Of a stretch of 64,000 bases of DNA, positions 10,359-22,522 are shown piece after piece. Within the stretch, counting starts at the first letter, position 1, and each line of letters starts with the position of its first letter. Position numbers and translations under genes: made by a program. Under the pieces are notes generated by a model. The model was given only the letters and a program-made list of their open reading frames with translations. It was not told where the DNA came from and ran no database searches. Source of the stretch: Dichetophora obliterata (lineage: Eukaryota; Arthropoda; Insecta; Diptera; Sciomyzidae); contig OY986439.1 in the NCBI GenBank assembly GCA_963920525.1, forward strand, positions 42,105,485 to 42,169,484, given 5' to 3'.

Positions 10359-11987
10359 CAGTGGTGGCCAAAACATATGCAACTGAAACATATCGGATTA
10401 AAAAGTCTTTCCAGCTTGGTAACTTATTTTAACCACACACTAAAAATCTATTTTTACTTATCTGTGGGCTTAAGCAATAAGGTATCACATAAAAATAATC
10501 GATATTTTTGTTTTATTTCGCTACAATCGACACTTGCTTCGAAAACCTTAAAATTTGCTTGGCCAAAACAAATGCAACATCACTAAGTTCTTAAAATAAC
10601 GGGATCTTTGCCGTTATTTTTCTGGTTGTTTCTGCATTGTGATGAAATTCAGCTTGCACAGAGTTGAAAAATCTTTCGTGTAACAGCTTCGCGTTTTATT
10701 TTCTCATATAATAATTTATATCAAAATGGCTCGTGATAAATTCGGTATTGAGCTTCGAAAACGAATTATAGCCGACTTTTCCAATGGAATACCTCAAAAA
10801 GACATTTCAATTAAATATAATGTGCACAAAAGCTCGGTTTCCCGCATAACTTCTCGTTTTCAAGCAACAAAAAACATTTCGGTAGTCCATCGAGGAGGAA
10901 GACCGCGTAAAACAAGTGAGCGCACAGACAAACCATTATCCGGTACGTAAAAAAAGAACCTTTTTCAAGCTCGTCAAAAATTGTTGAAGATCTCCAATTG
11001 CCAATTGCTGCTAGAAGTGTACGCAGACGACTTGTAGATGCCTCCTTGCGGGCACGCCGCCCTGCCAAGAAACCACTTATTTCTAAGCCCAACCAATTGA
11101 AGCGACTGAAGTTTGCTAAGCAGCATTTAAATTGGTCGGCAGAAAAGTGGAAGACAGTTTTATTTAGCGACGAGTCTAAATTTAACATTATTGGTAGCGA
11201 TGGCATGTGTTATGTAAGAAGACCAATTAATAAACGGCTCCAATCACGGTACTGCAAGAAAACGGTTAAGCACGGAGGAGGGAGTGCAATAGTGTGGGGA
11301 TGCTTTTCTGTCGCTAGGTGTGGTCCTTTGCATAAAATTAATGGTATTATGGACCAATATGTCTTCAAAAATATCTTGGAAAGGGTTATGCTTCCGTACG
11401 CTGAAGACGTTATGCCTCTTCGTTGGACTTTCCAACAAGACAACCACCCGAAGCATACGTCAAGAACTGTTAAATCGTGGTTTTCAGAAAAGAAAATTAC
11501 TGTAATGGAATGGCCACCCCAATCACCAGATCTAAACCCTTTAGAGAACCTTTGAGAGATCGTTAACCAAAGGATTAAGAGGGGAAAGTTGTAAGAACTC
11601 AGCCGATCTCTTCAAAAGTCTCGAACAAGCTTGAAAGACTATTCCTATGACCGTTATCAACAATTTAATAGCATCAATGCCTCGTAGATGTCAACGCGTC
11701 ATTGAAAATAAAGGTTTCGCAACTAAATATTGAACTAATGAAATAAAATGTTACTTGCAATTTTTTGTTGCATTTGTTTTGGCCAATGGAATTTAAGAAT
11801 ATAATATAATATTGTTTTCTTTTTTATTTAAATATAAATAAATGTGTAATAAAACTAATTTTTTAATATCAATAAACAATGATATTCATTGATATCTTAG
11901 TACTTATCGTAATACTTTTAAGATATTTGTGTTTGGGAGATTTTTCGATAGCATGAACTCTAGTTGCATATGTTATGGCCACCACTG
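10359..11987 (+). mobile_element. Tc1-like DNA transposon with IR/DR ends
   Basis: This is a 1629-bp element flanked by TA (10357-10358 and 11988-11989). Outer TIRs read CAGTGGTGGCCAAAACATAT on the left and are matched on the right with one change. A second copy of the binding-site-like motif (TGGCCAAAACAAATGCAACA) lies ~195 bp inside each end, at 10560-10579 and inverted at 11766-11785. This double-site IR/DR design is known from Sleeping Beauty-type Tc1 elements. It is inserted at the edge of the 9-bp array. Confidence 0.92.
10726..11690 (+). pseudogene. Tc1-like DD34E transposase, inactivated
   Basis: The start Met at 10726 opens a helix-turn-helix DNA-binding region (MARDKFGIELRKRIIADF; QKDISIKYNVHKSSVSRI) and a GRPRK hook. 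A one-base indel near 10935-10945 shifts the frame; the protein resumes as YVKKEPFSSSSKIVEDLQLP and RSVRRRL. The catalytic core has VLFSDESKFN (first Asp), TFQQDNHPKHTSR (second Asp) and SPDLNPLENL (Glu) with 34 residues between the last two, hence DD34E. A TGA at 11553-11555 replaces the Trp expected after ENL, and a further TAA follows near 11592. Full-length relatives are about 340 residues. Three lesions mean it cannot mobilise itself, but its ends might respond to a related transposase. Confidence 0.9.
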
Positions 11988-11989
11988 TA

Positions 11990-13165
11990 AGTTATATGAA
12001 AGACCCTATTGTTTTCGTGTCATTACTTTGGCTAGGGTCATGCTAAAAGCTCCAGACTTCGTAATTGTATAGTACTTTATGAGTGGAACACAGCTACATC
12101 AATAACCCAGTTCTGTCTTAAGTCGACTTAAGCGATTATTGCTTATCGACACAGATATATTAGTTAATAAGGTATTTGGAGTAAAGGCAAGTTCCATCGT
12201 TTAACATTTACAAGTTATTATTTTCTCCCCTCTCTGTTCTGTTCCATAGAAACAAATTTTCCCCACTATTTTGTAGTGATTTTAAAGTCGATCTTTTTTT
12301 TTTGTTAACAACTTTTTAACACATAATGTTAATAAATTATGAAAAAGAATATTTTTAACTTTTGCCTTGCGAGGATTTATACCTATTTATACATGGTTCT
12401 TCACATTTTATATCGATAAAAAAATTTATCACCGAACTTAAGCGATTCCACACAAAAATCACTTAAATATTATTTCTTGCAAATGGTTTTTTCTTGTAGA
12501 TCAGAACTGGAATCTGATTGAAACTGACAACTGCGGTTAATCAAACACCTTTTATAACCTAATCTTACTTTTTTGTTTCATTAGAAATCCAAAAACTTTG
12601 CAACTTTAAACAACACAACAATAGCTTGTGGTTGAAGAAGGGCAATCAGATATTTCAACCCCAATAATCTTTTAAGAATTTACGCCCTTAGCTTCGCACT
12701 TGAATGAAGTGAGATATCTTTAAATGGGCTTTCACATGTTTCACTGACCCTAAAGGCTTAATACAAAACCGCAAAGCTTTATGCGTTTTAAATTCCTTCT
12801 TGGCTTAGTGTTGAAATGACGGTATTCTTATTTGCTGAAAAATTGGTATTTAACAAAGCAACAATTTTAGTCTACTTTACTTGCTTAATGTCAAAAAGCA
12901 AAGAGCAATGTTATTTTTTTTTAAAGAAGAAAAAGCAGAACTTTCTTCTTTTTAGGAGAAGCATTTATTTCACATTTTCCGCCTTTTGACCGAACTCAAT
13001 TGAAATGCCACGAATTCAAATAACCGTTAACAATTTGAAGACAGACGTAAAAAATGTTCCAAATGCTAACTGCAACAAAAAGGTCAAAAATAAATTGCTT
13101 AGGCTAAGTCTATAAGACGTGAAGCTCTTTGAGCAAACAAAAATAAAAAAGAGTAAAATTGCTTT
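11990..13165. other. AT-rich gap
   Basis: No coding region is recognised. 12105-12165 contains the inverse of a motif found at 6105-6140 (CGATAAGCAATAA next to CTTAAGTC). The rest is AT-rich unique-looking DNA. Confidence 0.5.
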
Positions 13166-13167
13166 TT

Positions 13168-13442
13168 AAAATTTTTCTTTTTGCTCAACAGAGAATTTTT
13201 CTTCATGTGTAATAGACAATGTAATGTGTTCTCATTTCGAAATAAAGAAGAGACCTTTTTGTTTTTCAAACCAATTTTAAAATATTTTCCTTTATTTTTT
13301 TAAGAAAATTTTTCTTTTTTGCTCAACAGAGAATTTTTCTTCATGTGTAATAGACAATGTAATGTGTTCTCATTTCGTAATAAAGAAGAGACCTTTTTGT
13401 TTTTCAAACCAATTTTAAAATATTTTCCTTTATTTTTTTAAG
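13168..13442. repeat. 138-bp tandem duplication
   Basis: Two nearly identical copies are arranged head to tail. The landmark GCTCAACAGAGAATTTTTCT starts at 13183 and again at 13321. The copies differ by a few bases (TTTCGAAATAAAG versus TTTCGTAATAAAG). It is a recent local duplication. 13443-14170 shows no gene. Confidence 0.9.
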
Positions 13443-14180
13443 ATGTTTTGTAACAAATAGTATTTAAATAATATTTATTTTGATATATTTTTTTATCTAG
13501 TTACATAGTTTAAAATAATTTTCTTAAAATAAGATTAGTGACAGCTTTGAGATGAAAACCAGTTTTTCAAATGCTTACAAGTTATTCAATAAACAGACAT
13601 AATTTTGGTATGGAAGGTGTTTTCGTTTTTATTCAAAAAACCACTTATGTCAAAATAAGAGTGAATTTTATTTATATTTTTTAAATTTTAATAATCATTC
13701 AATTACTATTGTTAGTTTTATTTTATCCGATAATTCAAACTTAAACATTTTATGAGGTCAGTCAAGTTTTTTAAAGACGATTATTTGTATTATTTTTTGG
13801 AATACATGCAAAAAAAAATGGCGATTTAAAGGGTAATGCTACCTTGTGTTCCTTAAGGAATAACAAAATGGGTAGTTTAAGGAGTAATAAATACTACCTT
13901 GTGTGTCCTGCGTGCTTAGTTCCTCTTTTCACGATACTCCCTCTTGGTTAATCACTTGCCTGGGTGATAATTGTTAATTACCACGGGGATCGTGGAAAGT
14001 GAGAAGAGCGACTGCACATGCACAACTCTAATAAAGTTTTACACTTTTTACGTCATATGATTTTGATGAGTTTATTCAAAACACGGAATGAAAATAAACT
14101 TTAACGAACGGTTCGTTTTTATTCTGTATTTTTTAAAAAAGGGAAATCTTTATTCTGCTTTATTTTAATATCGCTTTTAA

Positions 14181-17100
14181 ACTTAAGCACAAGCACATCC
14201 CCTTGCAAGCCGAAGAGCGAGACCGAAAAATAATGGTAGCGTTAAGTTATTTGCGTTGTTCTGATTTTTCTTCGCGGTCGCAAACAAAAACGAAAACATT
14301 AACTCATATACCCAGCTTCACCGTTTGTCATTGCTGCTTCCACGACTTCAAAATTACATTTCTGCAGAACAGTAGCAAAATAATTTGTTGGTGCATACCA
14401 CAATTTTATTTCTTTTTAAGACGCCGCACAGTGTCGCGTGTGCGGACAAAAGTCAACAAATTTTTTATGTTGGAAATTTAGAAAACTAAGTATACAGCAT
14501 CATAACTAAAAATACAATTATTTCAAATTTAAAAGGATTTTAGCAATATCTTATTATTTGTGGGTATGCCACGCCTCCAAAATTTGGCTTGAAAAATTCA
14601 TTAAATTTAATCATTTAAGTTTAGAATCAAAATAGGATATACATTTTAGTATTATGAATATGCAAAATAATTTTAACACATATTTCACGTAGTTAGTACA
14701 GCATAATTTTTTTATTAAAATCGTAAAGTAGAAACAAAATCTGTTATATCAAAACAATTTCCTACACCCAAAAAAAAAAGCTTCGTACTATATACAAAAC
14801 AATTATTATATTCTACAAAGCTGTTTGTTCTTTTCAGCCTACAAACGACTTTGCGAATAATACAAATTACCGTTTGTACATTGTACAAAGAAAAATTTGT
14901 ATATTTTACAAAAGCATTCCTTTCTTTTACAAAAGATACGAACGCTGCGTGTAATTGTTACGATTCTTAAATTGGTCCACCTTAATCTGACTCTTCTGTT
15001 GTGATGTAAAACTGATCATATTTGTCAGAACAGAAACCTTTCCGGGGTGAAGATGGCGCTTTTCATAGAAATGTCAAAATTTAGCTCTAAAGAACAGAAG
15101 CTAGGTTTAGTCTTTCTGCCAAAAATGTTAAAACTTTCTTTTCCGACGAGCAGCAGAACGAACAAGTTGTTAGAAGTACACAACTTAACAATAATCTTAT
15201 AGCTTTTTTGAATTTCGACTATCCTGGTAAGCCTTAAAAATCACTTATTATTTTTATTGTTATTCATCAAATTTGTACTTAAATTTGGTATTTAAAATGC
15301 TTCACGCATTATTTCACAGCATTAACCTCACACTAATATCATAATTTTCCAGACCTATTGGTAAATGTAACTCAAAGGCAAGTAAAAAGAAAGCAGACGT
15401 TGACATAATAGTAATGCTTAAGGTAAATTGCACTTTTTCACAAAACGTTAAAACTTCAATTCTTAAACAAAATATTTTTATAGATCGTATAAAAATTTTG
15501 GGTATACGGCAGTCGAAAGACTTCTGGATATGCTAGTATTTGGGTGTAAAATAGTCATTAATCTTTACAAGTCACATAAAGTTTTGGCGATAAATTGTGT
15601 TAATGAGCAAAAATCGCAGAATAAATAATCGTCTCAGTAACATAATAGTGCAGATCACCATAACTGCAACGTGGGCAATAAAATCCATTTCAATTGCAAG
15701 ATCCACATGCTGGTTTTTATGCTCTCGTCTGACAACCCGGAGAAAAAACAAGATCCAACATTTGATCCCTAGAGCATCAACAGCAGTAAAAATACGCATA
15801 TGCAGGTAGTTGAGTAGAATCCGTGTACGCGTGGGGTTTGGCATCCCCAAAATAATACACACATTTTGTTTCAGTGAACCGGTTATTATAAAAGTAGAAA
15901 CAAATTTAGTTACATATATGTGTTATATACACGCGCTAGGTACACATAAATTAATTAAGTTTTTTAAACAAAATCATTTAAGTTGCTGAAATCATTCGTG
16001 AAAAAAAATAGTTTAGATTATGTGATTGAGCAAATAATTTTCATAAAATAGATTAAAAATATAAAAAAGTGAATAATTAAAGTTTTAAGTTTGCATTAAT
16101 ATCTTTATTTAAGAAGATTAAACTCAATTCGACTAATAAAGCAAACGAACAAAACAAAGAAAAAAAAAAACAAACGGTATCTATATACAAAATTAGTGAC
16201 AACTAAAATCTAATTGAAATATAAGTTTATACATTACGCAAAAATTTGGCTCTGACGCAACATTAAAAATTATTTTGCTGAATTGTCATATACCTTTTTC
16301 TGCAAATAGCTGCACAGCGCTCCAATAGCTCAACACTAGTGAAGGCCTTCATCGGTGGACGATAGCAGCAGAGAGCAAAGTGAGTTAAATGGTTAAATTT
16401 GTTTAAAATTACTATATTAAAATTACGTTATTTGCCTAGATAAATAATTTATATTTTAAAATTACATAAATATGGTTTTGAAAATTAATATATAGAATGG
16501 CAGAAAAAGAGAAATATAAATCGATTTATGTAATTACAAGTATTAGAGCACATACATAAGAGTAAAGCAACAACACTGAGAGTGAGAGTGATCTTTTTAT
16601 AAACATGTTGCTAGTAGAAAGTGTTTTACCTTTATAAAGAATGCAAAAATTACCTCTCTCCCATTGTTGTCGTTTTCATAATTGTTTCAGAGTTTCGTGC
16701 AGCAATAAAAGTTTGCGATCTACATATAGCATACGATGCAAGTTTATATTTTTTTATTCTGTCTAAAATAATTTGAGTGCCGAAGTAAAAAAAAAAAAAC
16801 AAAAATACTTATGCTATATTGAATCGTTAATTTGGTGTATTTGAAAAATATTAAATACCGCAAAACATTGAAATGAGGGGGAAAAACATTTGCTACTATT
16901 TTTATGTAAATAGAAAAAAATAAAAACTTCCTACTTAATACTAAACATTAAACGAGTTACTACCTAATAAAAAGTTAATTGAGTTGAGTCAGAACTATCT
17001 TACAAAAACTTCAGAATAAATATTTTTTTTGCTTATATTGGAATTTCTTTTAATGTAAATAAGGATAACTAAATAGAATTTATTATGAATATTAAGGAAA

Positions 17101-18581
17101 TTTTCGAAATGTAAAAGTTTACCAATAATAAAATTTTAAAGTAAAATGTACTTTTTAAGGCTTTGATAGCAAATGGTTACATGTAACTAATTATAATAAG
17201 ATAAGTCATGTTAATGATTAATGAATAAAATCTGAAAGTATTTGAACAATGATGGAGTAGTTCTTCGGTTTCCTTTTGGTGATATGGAGGTTTAAAGACA
17301 GCTAGGTTGATTTAGGGATCTGAGATTTCTGCGCGACTTAGATCATAGGTAGTGAAGCGCGTATCTTCAACAACACCTGAAGATATATGAGTATTTGGTT
17401 GAGATTAGTACCTTCAGTTAGTGTTTGTTTTAGCTCATATAGAAATGATGGTCATGAAGGGGTTTCGTTTAGCTCATGATCATTGCGGTCCATTTAAGAT
17501 ATAACTTTAGGGAGTCTACAATAAAATTTGTAATGGTAGTTTTCCAGTAAGCAGAAATGTCACGAATCCCCCCAACGACTGAATGCTAGTGGTATTTAAT
17601 GGCTCCCGCTCTGGCATTTTTTTCTACTCGGTCATCTAACTGGCTTTGTATCCAATTTGAATACAAATGTATGAACCTTATCGCTATAAGGTATCATGCC
17701 ACATAGTGTCAATCTGTTGATGTTACATTATATGCTGTCACCGTTTTGTATATTATCAAACAATGTTTGTTCAGTTCACAAATTTATATTTTATAGATTT
17801 TACAAACTGGTGTTTGTAGAATGTACAAAGTTACGAATTCAACAATTTTTTCATGCGGCCAACACTACAAACGTTTGTACTATGTACAAAACATTTGTTC
17901 ATTCTGAATAGATTTTTTGTATTTCTACAAGGATTTTATTCGTAATTTTATCCTAAATATTTTTTGGGTGTATAAAAAAATACAAATTTAAGATTTGTAA
18001 AAAAACTAAACCAAATTTTTTTCATTTTTTTAATTCATTAATACCTAAAAACAATGCTTTCTTAACATATTTTAAAATTTGGATTGCAACAGTTTTAAAA
18101 CAAAGAAGTTATAGACAATTTTCGAGTGCATGTTTTTGCATGGGAGTGCAAAAATGGGAAAATGGGAAATTGCAAAAATTTTCTTGATAAATAATAAGTA
18201 TTTTTAAATTCAAAATAATTGTATTCTTAGCTATGATTCTGTATACTAAGTTTTCTAAATTTGTAACCAAAAATATTTTTTGAGTTTTGTTCACACCCGC
18301 GACACTGCCCGGAGTCTTGAAAAAGAAAAAAAATTGTGGCATGCGTCAGCAAATTCTTTTGCTGCTGTTCTGCAGAATCCTAATTTTGAAGTCGTTGAAG
18401 CAGCAATGAGAATCGGTGAAGCCGATATATTTGTTACTGTTTCGGTTTTTGTTTACGATCGCGAAGAGAAATCAGAAGAAAGCACTTATGAGCTTTGTAT
18501 TTTATGAGTTCTAACACAACGCCACCATTAGGTTTCGGTCTCTCTCCTCGGCTTGCTAGGGGTTGTGTTTGTGTTTGAGTT
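14181..18581. mobile_element. Composite region with ~380-bp inverted arms
   Basis: Left arm 14181-14562 and right arm 18196-18581 are inverted copies at roughly 80% identity by eye. Shared landmarks include GCAAGCCGARGAG, TTCTTCGCGRTCG, CACGACTTCAAAATTA-type text, TCTGCAGAACAG and AGAAAACTWAGTATACAG. They enclose about 3.6 kb that includes the 3.2-kb TIR element. A long-TIR transposon with a second element inserted inside it is the simplest reading. The right arm has an open frame 18280-18507 (LWHASANSFAAVLQNPNF) that is broken in the left arm. I do not recognise it. Confidence 0.7.
14765..17970. mobile_element. 3.2-kb TIR element (CACCCAAAAAA ends, TA duplication)
   Basis: Ends read TA|CACCCAAAAAA (14763) and TTTTTTGGGTG|TA (17972). 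Many TACAAA/TTTGTA subterminal repeats lie at 14780-14950 and 17745-17950, in both orientations. No transposase is recognisable inside. Small open frames at 15572-15862 (minus), 15597-15809 and 17696-17911 look like chance. 17250-17660 is less AT-rich and on the minus strand reads SQLDDRVEKNARAGAIKYH, a possible decayed coding piece. Confidence 0.6.
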
Positions 18582-18875
18582 GAAAAGTAACACACGGAAT
18601 AGAAGGAGAAAGCTACGCATAAGATACGGTTTTTTTCCATTCCCTGATTCAAACATGTATCAAATCATACAAAACTTAAACAGTGGGTTGGTCACAGCTT
18701 AATCACTCAAGATCCTTCCGAAACAGTCTGCCTAGTCTGCTGTGTGATTGATTTTATACAGAGTTGTTAGTGTTTTTGTTGTTGTTGCTTCTTTCATAAC
18801 TTAATTGACCTACAACTCTAAATTCTAACCTTAATATATTTATCTTTTCTTTTTTTTTTTTTAAAAAAAAAAAGC

Positions 18876-19048
18876 TCAAAGAAAAGATGCGCCACATTCA
18901 AACAACGTTTGGTCTTTGACCTGGAAGGAAAGGAGTATATTATTAGAGGAAGAATTGATTAGAATCATACGTGAATTATCGACTCGGCGGAACAAACGTG
19001 AAAGACAATTTGAATTGCTTATAACCGAGGCTGGTGTTATGCCTTAAC
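18876..19048 (+). CDS. Short open frame, possible exon of unknown gene
   Basis: About 57 codons from after an acceptor-like poly-T/poly-A tract ending AAAAAG to a TAA at 19046-19048. It lacks a starting Met. The protein reads APHSNNVWSLTWKERSILL, EEELIRIIRELSTRRNKR, ERQFELLITEAGVMP. It is charged and helix-like and its composition is more coding-like than the neighbours. It lies just outside the right inverted arm ending at 18581 and could be a transposon exon. Not recognised. Confidence 0.35.
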
Positions 19049-19574
19049 ATTGGCAAACATTTCCAGCCCTTAGCTGTTCCTGTTCTATAATTCCACATTT
19101 TTCACAGTTTACTTTTAGTAAAAAAAATATTCGTACATTCTACAAATATTCGTACAATATACAAAGTATTTTTATTGTGATATCTTTACGAATTCATTCG
19201 TAAAATTTTTCTAATACCTGATGTAGTATCTACGAATATATTTTTTTTATATACTAATGATATTCGTAAACAAAAATAAATTAATTCGTATTAGTGCATT
19301 GTACGACGAATGATTGTGTACATATAAATAATAATATTCGTAAATTTCTCGTACAAGTAACTCGGTATTTTCTTTTATTACATTCGTAGTATTTATCAAT
19401 GCTTTTGTACTATTTACGAATGAAAAATAATATTAGTAGAAACAATTCATTCGTAGGCTGACGAAGTATTAGAAGAATGTACGAATTATTAGTGGAGTTT
19501 AAAAAATTTAAAACCGAAATCGTTCTGCCTTGTTTCTCGAACATAAAGAACATAAAGAACTGTATGATTGTAAA

Positions 19575-19648
19575 GTGACTGTAGCCCACTGGTAGAGTGC
19601 GTGGCCCATAAACTAAAGAGCCGAGGTTCAAACCCCAGCTCAGACAGA
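19575..19648 (+). ncRNA. tRNA-like (SINE head) unit 1
   Basis: A-box-like TAGCCCACTGGTAGAGTGC and B-box GGTTCAAACCCC are spaced as in a tRNA and followed by a T-run (pol III terminator-like). It is one of two units ~132 bp apart and is related to the copy at 58414-58496. It is a tRNA-derived repeat rather than a working tRNA, since the acceptor stem does not pair. Confidence 0.6.
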
Positions 19649-19706
19649 GTTTTTTTTACTGGTTTTTCGAAGAACTAAAAAATATAAGGAACTGTATCAT
19701 TGTAAA

Positions 19707-19778
19707 GTGGCTGTAGCCTATGGATGGAGTGCGTGGCCAGTAGCTAAAGAGCCGAGGTTCAAACCTCAGCTCAGACAG
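19707..19778 (+). ncRNA. tRNA-like (SINE head) unit 2
   Basis: This is the second tandem copy, with GGTTCAAACCTC as B box and a T-run after CTCAGACAG. The upstream AACTGTATNATTGTAAAGTG is shared with unit 1, so the duplication includes flanking sequence. Confidence 0.6.
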
Positions 19779-19833
19779 AATTTTTTTTTTCGTTATAAGA
19801 TATTATGATCATTCGTAAATGTAACAAATGTAT

Positions 19834-20353
19834 GTAGAGTAGAAGGGGGTAATGTCGTGCAGGGGGTAATGTCGTGCACTGGCTTTTTTAGCATAAAAAA
19901 TTGAATGATATACCAGCCGTTGGTAAGGTATGGGCCTACTGACCTACAGAGCTCATGCATACAATACTAGCAATATCCATGTGTAAGGGCAATATGTGCG
20001 ACGTTTTTTAAAAATCGCACGTTCTCGGGACGACGAAAGTGTTTTTTTATCGGATCAGAAAAATTATTTGTCTCGCAGGAAAATATGCCAGGTAAGTGTT
20101 TTCTTAAAGCAAATTTTAGGCCGAAAAAAAAGATGTATTGTGATCGAAAAAATTTTGAGGGGGGTAATGTCGTGCACATTTTTTTTTAATTTCAACTAAT
20201 ACGATTTCATGCTACACGAATATTGTTACACATAAATGTTACCAACCAAATTATCTTTCGATCGGATGCTTACTCGTTGTATTCGCTTGTCATGTACGGC
20301 TTTACGAGCACTTTAAAGTTGAGTGCACGACATTACCCCCCCCTCTACTCTAC
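19834..20353. mobile_element. 520-bp MITE, GGGGGTAATGTCGTGCA ends
   Basis: Terminal inverted repeats of about 30 bp: GTAGAGTAGAAGGGGGTAAT then GTCGTGCA at the left, and the inverse at 20323-20353. The inner part of the repeat is duplicated at 19860-19880, and GGGGTAATGTCGTGCAC occurs again at 20161. No coding capacity. Confidence 0.8.
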
Positions 20354-20576
20354 AATATACATTTGTTTTTTTTTTGAGAATACGACTAAAATATTCGTAA
20401 CATGTACTAATATACGTCAGTTCTACGAATCCTATTCGTGGCTGAAAACTACGAATAAAATTCGTACAATGGACGCAGTTATTAGTAATATATACACACA
20501 AATATTTTTGAGTGTAGTTGTGGATTTTTTGTTTCGTTATTTCTTAAATTTAGTAAAGAACAATGAAAGCGAAAAG

Positions 20577-20660
20577 AACCATGCCCGCACCCGGATTCGA
20601 ACCGAGGACCTCTGAGTTGGTAGTCTAGCGAACTCTTCACTAGACTGCAAAAGCCGACAA
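20577..20660 (-). ncRNA. tRNA-like sequence (pseudogene)
   Basis: On the minus strand a strong B-box/T-arm CTCGGTTCGAATCCGGG is followed by TGCGGGC. The 5' side GTCGGCT pairs only in part with it. AGTCTAG and CTAGACT form a 7-bp hairpin where the D and anticodon arms should be, which is not a normal tRNA fold. Confidence 0.45.
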
Positions 20661-22518
20661 GCCTTTTTTAATTCAATTTGGGTATGTGTTCTGTAAAAAA
20701 TAAAACTTTGCCAAAAATAACTATTAGGAAAATCAAACTTACTTTGTAGAAATAACTTCAATTCAAAAAAAAAGCATGAACTAATTTTTAAAAGCTTTTT
20801 TTACCTCGAACGGTGGAATCGGGTCTGATGCACAATAATTTTTGTATCCCTCTTATAAATATTGACATAAGTGATTTTTCAAAATAATCCTTCTCAACTG
20901 ATGTTATTTTAAACAATTTTACGCCATGCCATTGCACCATTTTATAAAACATCATAGTACACTTATTTTATATATTTTTCTACTTTTGTTTTATATTTTA
21001 TATATTTTTACACTTTTGTAAAATTTTAATGAAATTTTTAAATTGTCGTTGAATATGAATGTGGTACTCTTTAAGTTTCATTACAACATTAACTCTAGAC
21101 TCACTTTAAGTTTCAATCATCGCTATTGGTTTCATTGAAGTTCATAGCCAAGGTGGGGATTTTGAGGGTTCACTCCTCCTATCGGATCAGAAGGGGAATA
21201 TAAACAAAATTAACTACAAACAAGACTATTTATTAAGAGCAAAAAATTATATCTTTTTATTTCTAAAAAATTCAGCAAATTTTGAAAATATTTTTTAAAA
21301 GAATCTGTAGGTATTTACATATCTTTTATCCAATTAGCTATAATTTTTATATCTTTTATCCAAAAGTTCACCATTTTCAAAAAATATTTAAAAAAACAAC
21401 TGAGCAATGAAAGAGTTTCCGTTAATCCTAATTCAAAATTAAGCTTACATTGCAAAGCAAAGCTTAACTTAATTATTAGCTTTTATTAGATTTTAGGCGA
21501 AAATCATTGATTTATTTTTGATTCAATCGTTGATTATACATTTTTAATACTGTTTTGTATAAGAGTTTAAACTCTTGAAATGTTACAAGTTATCGTAATA
21601 CAATTTGGAATAAAATTTAATATAATTTGGCATACTCCAAGAGTGCAACTTTTGGTTCTTCTGTTTGTTTATAATTTTTTTAGGAATCGGGGCTAGTACT
21701 AATAACCTTAACGTTGTGGGTTCAAGCTCTAACGGGTTTTGATTGATTTTTTTTTTTTTGTAGAAAATATTGTATGTAATACCAGAATGTATAAAAATTT
21801 AATCCGATGGAGGAATAACACTAACCGGTTTATAATACCACCGGTTCCGGTGTCGCGACATATCGTCGTATATACAATATAGGATTTATTAGTTTTAAGA
21901 TTGTGTGTAGAAAATTTTGTGAACAGTTTTTTAAATAATTTGTGAATAAAGTTGACTTAATTTATTGAAAAAATTCTTACTAGCTCTTAAATATATTTCA
22001 CGATTTCATTAGTATAAAAAAAATATCATTTCTTCAAAACTTCAACAGCTCAAACTATTTGTGCTCATATAAACTAGTTGGTTTTTTTTTTAAATTTGTA
22101 AAGTTTTAAGAAATTCGTTTCGCTAGTAAGAATTGGGTTTCTTAAAATAATTCAATACAATTAATAATAAACTTAAATAGACAATAAATATTAATATTCT
22201 GCAACATTTTTAACACTGCCTCATAACTGTCAAGGAGACACAACTCTCAGCTCAACTCAATTTGAGCTGCATTCTTGAACCGAGTGAATTGAATGGTATA
22301 GCTATATGAAAAAAATATGAATAAAAACATTGTGTTTAAAAACTGTGCAAAGGTTTTCCACTATATTTTTTCTGTAAGTAAAACAATGGATCCTTTAAAT
22401 TTTTCGACTTGAAAAATAAAATTAAAAACTAGTCCAATTTTTAAACACAATAATTTTATTGATATTAGTTCTTCTTAATGACCAGCTTCTCCTAAAAGCA
22501 GTCGTTTTTAATATCTAT
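20661..22518. other. AT-rich gap with a weak tRNA-like motif
   Basis: No gene is recognised. 21685-21735 has GGGGCTAGTACT and GTGGGTTCAAGCTC, resembling pol III A and B boxes, but the fold was not convincing. Confidence 0.4.
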
Positions 22519-22522
22519 TTAA

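Larger units (their letters stand above)
19112..20514. mobile_element. Element with TTCGTA subterminal repeats (relative of the 3.2-kb element)
   Basis: Dozens of TTCGTA/TACGAA words fill 19120-19480 and 20380-20480 in both orientations. The right end TATTTTTGAGTG|TA is like the TTTTTTGGGTG|TA end at 17970; the left end near 19112 is less clear. The interior holds two tRNA-like units and a 520-bp MITE inserted at 19834. No protein is encoded. Confidence 0.55.

Noticed and set aside
8988..10391. Three ~450-codon minus-strand frames of FYL/ILF/YFI repeats
   Set aside because: They are translations of the stop-free strand of the 9-bp array, not genes.
15572..15862. 96-codon minus-strand frame with hydrophobic segments
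   Set aside because: No recognised motif, overlapped by an antisense frame; kept only as part of the 3.2-kb element.
20223..20615. 130-codon plus-strand frame
   Set aside because: Crosses a MITE end, TTCGTA repeats and a tRNA-like sequence, so it is a chance frame.
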